DNA from: Branchiostoma floridae
Lineage: Eukaryota > Chordata > Leptocardii > Amphioxiformes > Branchiostomatidae
Direction of reading: 5' to 3'
DNA length: 64,000 nucleotides
NCBI RefSeq assembly: GCF_000003815.2
Contig: NC_049992.1
Location: 11,174,753-11,238,752 of the forward strand
The position numbers and the translations under genes were made by a program. The notes beneath the pieces were generated by a model, which saw only the letters and a list, made by a program, of their open reading frames with translations, had not been told where the DNA came from and did not search any database. Numbering within the stretch: position 1 is the first letter of the stretch; each line of letters opens with the position of its first letter. Positions 58,831-64,000 of the stretch are shown here, one piece after another.

Positions 58831-61800
58831 GTAAGCGTGTTTAATCAGTAATTTATATGTCGAAGGTTCGTGAAGTTTGTTTGGTCTGCCATGCCCATGT
58901 ATGGCTTCTGCCGGAAAGTGCGCAGTCATATTTGCATCGACTGTCATGATGTTTAATGTGCCTTCATGGTCAGGAGACACCATTGAATTGATTCTAAAAC
59001 ACCTAGCTTGATTATCTTATTCGTGATTATCTGGAGTAAGGGGTTAAGTCAGAGCATGAGAATTTACTGCGATTTATATGCTGATCATGGGAATGTGCGC
59101 ACCTGCTGCCATGATTAGTTATTGGTAACCAATTGTAGACATTACTTTTCACCATCCAAATGACTTTGCAAATGTTATCATTGTGCCAGGACATACAAAC
59201 ATATGTCTCAGGCTAGAAGCTTGCAGTTAAGGGCTTCTATTTGTAATATCCTTGTTGAAATCATGCACTGTGTGGCTAGGTTATAATGTTATTGTTAAAT
59301 AATAGTACCCTACATGAATGATGTATTACAGTATTGTTCTCTTATGTCTTGTGTGACATACTTGTTCTCATCCCATGATATAATTTGCTCAGTGCCTTTG
59401 AAGAGTTAACAAGTTAATGGGGGCAGTCCAAAAGGGACCCAGCAAGATGGCACATGCCCTAACATGACTCGGATTATGTAACTCACTTATTATGCATAAG
59501 TACACTGTGTTTGTTGCCACTGACTATGCTCATTAGAAAGGTAAAAGTCCATGTATATAGATGTCATTTGCATTCAAAATTTGCTTTACATATTCATTCC
59601 TTAATGTTTTTAGAACACAATAACGTTGGTGGTAACGAATCACTGCAGTCACCGGTCACTGCATACTGGCGGCTTGTGTTGCTAAATATATAATAATCGA
59701 CCTGTACAAAGCAGTCACATCTATCATACACAAAAGAGATAAAGCTTCACAAAACACTACAAATGTGGGTCTTTAAATGTTTGTTGAGAGGAAAATGGAC
59801 CTTAGAAAAATAACTTGAACATCACTGCCATTTTCACGCGGGAGTGTGGCCGTGAAGGTGCAGGCAAGCAAACATTCCAAAGATTTGTTAAACTCTAATA
59901 CGTGATTTGTACCACAAACCGCAACTTTTGAAGAGAGCAGAATTGCAAAAGCGTGCCAGTTAGGGCTCTTTGTATTGTGTAGCACAAAAACTGAAGGTAC
60001 ATTCATTAAAATGTCTCACAGCATTTGCCACTAGTAACGCACAGTGTGAAGGGTTCATGAACAGTATGGATGAATGTCTTAGTATGTACTTTAGATGAAT
60101 GTCTTCATTGATCAAAACTTGACCAGACAGTCTCTTTTGCAACCAGCCTTGAATTCCAGCATGTGAAAAAAAAGTTAGGGCCCCCCCTTACATCGCATGG
60201 TTTAATATGGCTTAGAAAACAATTGTTAATTCAAAGAGCTATGATGATGATTTGATGGGTAACATTGCAATAACTAACATTGTTTGTTGTTATTGTCATC
60301 CCAGTTAATGGAAATTAAAGGACAACATCAATAGGAGCAGGAAGTGGTAATCATCTAGGTTGCTTTAGGTGTTGTGTTTTGCACACATGTGTTTGTGAAA
60401 GACATTGAAATGTGGATGTCATAAAAATGTCTTGAGAAAAGAACTTAATATTTATAATTAAACTTTTGAATAGCTCAAGTAGAAATAGATTTAGAATAGT
60501 TGTTTTTTTCACTTTTAGTAATTATTTATGTATTTAATATTTTTTTCTCTCTGTTAGGTATATCAATGTTGTATACCATTGTTTGTTTTTATTGCAGTTA
60601 GCCATTGGGCATGGATTTGCAATCAAGTTATTATCATTGTTATTGATATGTTGCTTGTTGTTTTGTTAGATAATTATTGTAACGTTAATCATTGTTGATA
60701 ATGTATGGCATGCATAGATGTGTATTTGGGTAAAAATAGTCATAAAACAATGTCCATGGCCTGCTCTCATCAAGATGCTACTCCCCCGAAATATGCCTCT
60801 TGAGAAATGTGCTCCTATCTCTATATTCTAACATACAACTTCACAATATGTTGCTGAATAATTTAATTTATGTTGGTAATATAGTATTAGGCTATGCCAT
60901 ATATGAAAGGATGATCCAGAGGAACAATTTTTTGTTTATTTGTTTTGATATTTGAGCACTTTGCTTTGATACCATTGAGCAGCTAGAGTGAATAAATAGC
61001 AGCATGTTTCACTTTGAGTTTTTAACTGCTTCATTTTGTTTTCTCTCTAGGCCGAAGCACCCAACAAAACTTGCAATGAGATAACAGAGTATTCCCATGC
61101 TGCAGCTGGATTCTGCTGCAAGAAGTGTCCTGCTGGAACGTATCTTAAACATGACTGTCTCCAAGACCACGGTGCACCAACCTGTGCCATATGCCCCCCA
61201 GGCACATACACTCAATATGACAACCACTTGCGGCACTGCCTGCGGTGCCACATTCCATGCAATCCACTATTTGGGTTCATAGAGACAAAGACATGTCAAC
61301 CTCATCACAACAGACAATGCACCTGTGAGGAGGGAATGCACAGGGTTCATGAAGTGTGTGTGCTTATACACCAGAAACCCTGTCCACCTGGACAAGGTGT
61401 TGTTCAAAAAGGTACATGGCAATTCTATTGGATTTTGGATGTAATTCTTTTGGATGTTGACTTCAATTAAGGCAGCACAACATGTTTTTATATGAGAAGA
61501 TTTTGATTAGATTAACAGTGATTACAATCTTTACCAGAACATACAAGGCATGTTTGTGATGTCAATTTTATGAAATATTGTTCTAACAGTTTATAGTAAC
61601 TGGACTTGTGGTGCAGTGTAGTCTATCAGGAAATTAAGTATAAGGACTTGTTGCTATTGTCATAGGAGTTTCATTCTTATTCTATGCAGGTTCTCACAGA
61701 TCAAACCCGGTATGTGAGGACTGCCCACCAGGCACATTCTCGAGTAAACCATCCGTAACTAAGCCATGTCGAACTTGGCGAAAGTAAGTCGAACCATGTT

Positions 61801-64000
61801 GATTGAGGCTTTAACTTATAGCAAGTTGTTTTATGTGGATGAATATCATCATTTCTAGGAGGAAAATGATCATTTTTTCCAGGAAATTAATTAATATCCT
61901 GTCTCATATAACAGAATTGCCACAGCCCACAGGTCTCATCAATTTCATGCACATTTGTATTTACCGGTATCTACTTTGTTCAGCTGTGCGGCACAGGGAC
62001 TGGAAACAAAGATAGGTGGGACATCCACCAGGAACACGAAGTGTGGAGGTCCTCTTGCTTCCCAGCAGACAAAGCCAGTCACTATTCCGGTGACATCAAC
62101 TGGAAGTTCTGTGGCAGCTACCACAACAGCCACCACAGCTGCAGCTTTAAATGCTTTTGTAGATGCACTGATTCCAACATCCGGAACTCCACTGACAAGT
62201 CCGCATAAAATCACAGGTAGAAAATCATTCATTATATGTATGTCATGAATTTCCATTGCACCTTTTTCATGTCCAAGTTGATTATTCTTCTCTTTTGAGT
62301 GATGGTGGTTTTAGGATCTGAGTCTTCTGACTGAACTGAATAGCAAAATACATTATTTTACAAAGCTAAGGTAATTACAAAGAACATGTATATTGTGAAG
62401 CTGTCCATTACATGTCTTTTAAAAGTTGCAGGGAATCAACTTATTTTTTCAAGGTGCTAAACAGAGCTTTTACAATATCTTTTATCATTAGCCAAGAAAG
62501 ATGACACCAATATGGGACAGGTGCCAAAGGATCTTGACAACAGCAACAAGAACACCAACCACCACTCTCAGTCTGCACAGCTACTAGCCCTCATCTTCAT
62601 TGGTGTTGCCATCCTTCTGATCATCATAATCACTTTGGTTTGGAAAAAAGTGAAGAAGCAAAGGGGAAAGCAAAGTAAGACATTCCTAAAAAAAAGCCAA
62701 CAGAGCAAAATTTCAGAAGAGTTTGGATAGGATCAGGTGTCTGAAAGAGAAACAATTAGTTAAATTTTGTAGCTATTCTTTATTTGCTGCACCTTATCTC
62801 AGTGTTTTGCCTTATCAAATGAAATATCTAAAATACTAGAGTTTGGCGACCTCATACCTCCATGAAATATTTTAGAGCTATTGTAAATTTTATGCAAATG
62901 AATTGCACATTTACATGAATTAAGGAAGGTGATGTTCATCATTGACTAACATACACATGTCACAAGTATAAGATTCCCACCATTAATCATTAACTGATTA
63001 AGCGTTTTTTCAATTTTCGCATATGTTATGCAAATCAGTCCCTCAGTAGAATAATTGGTATCTGCTTATGTTCCTTCTATCATGATTTACACGTGTTATA
63101 TTTATTGAAGTCTAGTTATTAAAAACAATGGAATTATGCAATTTCCACATTAACTATGCAAATCAAGTCCTCATTTGCATAACGTGTATATCATTATAAA
63201 CATTTTTGCCTAAACTACCCGCATGACTAAAATGGTGTCAATCCGTCATTTCTTTCCTCTTTGGAATGTCTTGACAAAAATGCCCCTGAAGTTCCAAAAA
63301 TAAATGTTAGGGGGCTGTCAAGCTTTCCCCATTTTGGCATGATGTTAAAAGCTATCTACCCCTAAAATGTCAAGACCATATCATGTCCGGGACAAGAGAT
63401 ACATTAAAAAGATTGCTATGATAGATTAATTATGCAAATGTAATCCTATTTTGCATGATAAGTATTTTATCTTGTACAACATTGTCTAAAGGTACCTACA
63501 TACCAAAAATAATGAAATTTCATCTTCAGTTATCCACTTCAGAAGTTTTCGCCAAAAGTGCCCCTGCTATCCCAAAACTAGTCGCTAGGGGGGCCCAAAG
63601 TTATGTCACTCATTCCTGAGCACAAAATTTGTGATCATAGCTTGTTCAGAGCACGAGATAGCAAACCCGGAAGTTGCGCTGCAGTATCAAGGGAAGCCAC
63701 AAGGGGCCCAAAAATCTAATCATTTCCAGCTTTCATCACACTCTACCAACACGTCAAGTCAACTAATCCATTCAGCCATTTTTGAGTTATCTTGTTGACA
63801 GACAGACAGACAGACACACACACAAACGCTAGTGAAAATATAACCTCCATGACATTTCATGAAGGTAACTATAGATAAATTCTTACTTGCTACTTCTGAA
63901 TTTTTACTGATAATGACCCTGTACATTTATCTGCAGATGATGACACTCCTAACCGTGGGCACGATGGACCTGCTCAAGAGCAGCTTTTGGACCAACAGGA
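58774..64000 (+). CDS. TNF-receptor superfamily member (receptor 2), 3' end beyond window
   Basis: Paralogue of the receptor at 48302-54227, same strand. Exons: 58774-58830 (signal peptide), 61051-61411 (CRD1-3), 61690-61783 (end of CRD3/start of CRD4), 61984-62216 (CRD4 and stalk), 62492-62674 (membrane), 63937-64000+ (cytoplasmic). Phases 0,1,2,1,1 agree throughout. The 94-base exon has exactly the length and phases of its counterpart at 50997-51090. Whether this receptor also has a death domain cannot be seen. A PAQE sequence at 63969-63980 fits the TRAF2 consensus. CRD phrases such as CPPGQGVVQKGS and CPPGTFSSKP are again of the TNFR2/osteoprotegerin/DR6 type. Confidence 0.9.
58831..61050. 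other. receptor 2 intron 1, nothing further found
   Basis: AT-rich sequence without exon candidates or recognised repeats. Confidence 0.45.
61051..61783 (+). CDS. receptor 2 cysteine-rich domain exons
   Basis: Exon 61051-61411 encodes CRD1 (TCNEITEY, FCCKKCPAGTYLKHDC), CRD2 (CAICPPGTYTQYDNH, CLRCHIPC, NRQCTCEEGM) and the start of CRD3 (CVLIHQKPCPPGQGV). Exon 61690-61783 continues with NPVCEDCPPGTFSSKP and CRTW. The first exon corresponds to two exons of receptor 1. Confidence 0.93.
61984..62216 (+). CDS. receptor 2 CRD4 end and stalk exon
   Basis: CAAQGLETKIGGTSTRNTKC closes CRD4, then a Thr/Ala/Pro-rich stalk (VPVTSTGSSVAATTTATTAA-like) of about 45 residues follows. It ends in phase 1. The stalk is much shorter than in receptor 1. 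Confidence 0.9.
62492..62674 (+). CDS. receptor 2 transmembrane exon
   Basis: Membrane helix LLALIFIGVAILLIIIITLV followed by WKKVKKQRGKQ, a strong basic stop-transfer; symmetric phase 1. Confidence 0.93.
62855..63880. mobile_element. dispersed repeat with spaced ATGCAAAT motifs
   Basis: The left end is TACCTCCATGAAAT and the right end ACCTCCATGACATTTCATGA then AGGTA, followed by a (CAGA)n/(CA)n run at about 63800. TTATGCAAAT-type motifs recur near 62891, 63030, 63155 and 63432. Blocks such as AAAAGTGCCCCTG and AAAATGCCCCTGAAG repeat. It fills the receptor 2 intron between 62674 and 63937. Confidence 0.5.
63937..64000 (+). CDS. receptor 2 first visible cytoplasmic exon (partial)
   Basis: Acceptor TTATCTGCAG/AT in the required phase 1. 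It encodes NDDTPNRGHDGPAQEQLLDQ, acidic and similar in wording to the receptor 1 linker. It is cut by the window end. Confidence 0.8.
   Translation, partial: MMTLLTVGTMDLLKSSFWTNR

Overview
The window is animal nuclear DNA with large intron-rich genes, most likely from a cephalochordate (amphioxus, Branchiostoma). The reasons are the chordate-like mTOR protein, the TNF-receptor superfamily genes, the dense small foldback and tRNA-derived repeats, and the strong over-representation of the palindrome TACATGTA. Only splice-aware reading makes sense of it: the coding exons are GC-richer islands with good GT/AG sites and compatible phases, in AT-rich introns. There is one assembly gap (N, 51475-51942). 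Species is an inference, not a proof.

Layout. (1) About 260-3600, minus strand: the 5' part of a secreted coiled-coil protein gene. It lies inside what appears to be one very large mTOR intron and resembles, in position and architecture, the vertebrate ANGPTL7 gene nested antisense in MTOR. (2) 7434-30084, plus strand: 26 consecutive exons (about 1,108 codons) of mTOR, from the middle of the FAT domain through FRB, kinase, regulatory insert and FATC to the stop codon, then a 3' UTR with AATAAA at 30670. The N-terminal HEAT-repeat exons lie before the window. (3) 31575-40666, minus strand, converging on mTOR: a gene for a long hydrophilic protein ending in a Cys/His-rich, probably zinc-binding domain that I do not recognise. 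(4) 40667-48301: repeat-bearing intergenic DNA without a gene I can support. (5) 48302-54227, plus: a complete (except for the gap) TNF-receptor superfamily gene with signal peptide, four cysteine-rich regions, Ser/Thr/Pro-rich stalk, membrane helix and C-terminal death domain. (6) 58774-64000+, plus: a second, paralogous TNF receptor, cut by the window end just after the start of its cytoplasmic tail.

Introns and spacers hold many mobile-element remnants: several foldback/MITE-like elements, at least three tRNA-derived SINE copies, a 394-bp tandem repeat, a 1.3-kb element with terminal inverted repeats and probable target duplication, and a 124-bp tandem duplication.

Functionally the genes are independent: mTOR is the growth-control kinase of TORC1/TORC2, and the two receptors are cell-surface cytokine receptors probably signalling through TRAFs and, for the first, death-domain adaptors. 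Their linkage is still notable, because human MTOR, its nested ANGPTL7 and several TNFRSF genes all lie in 1p36.
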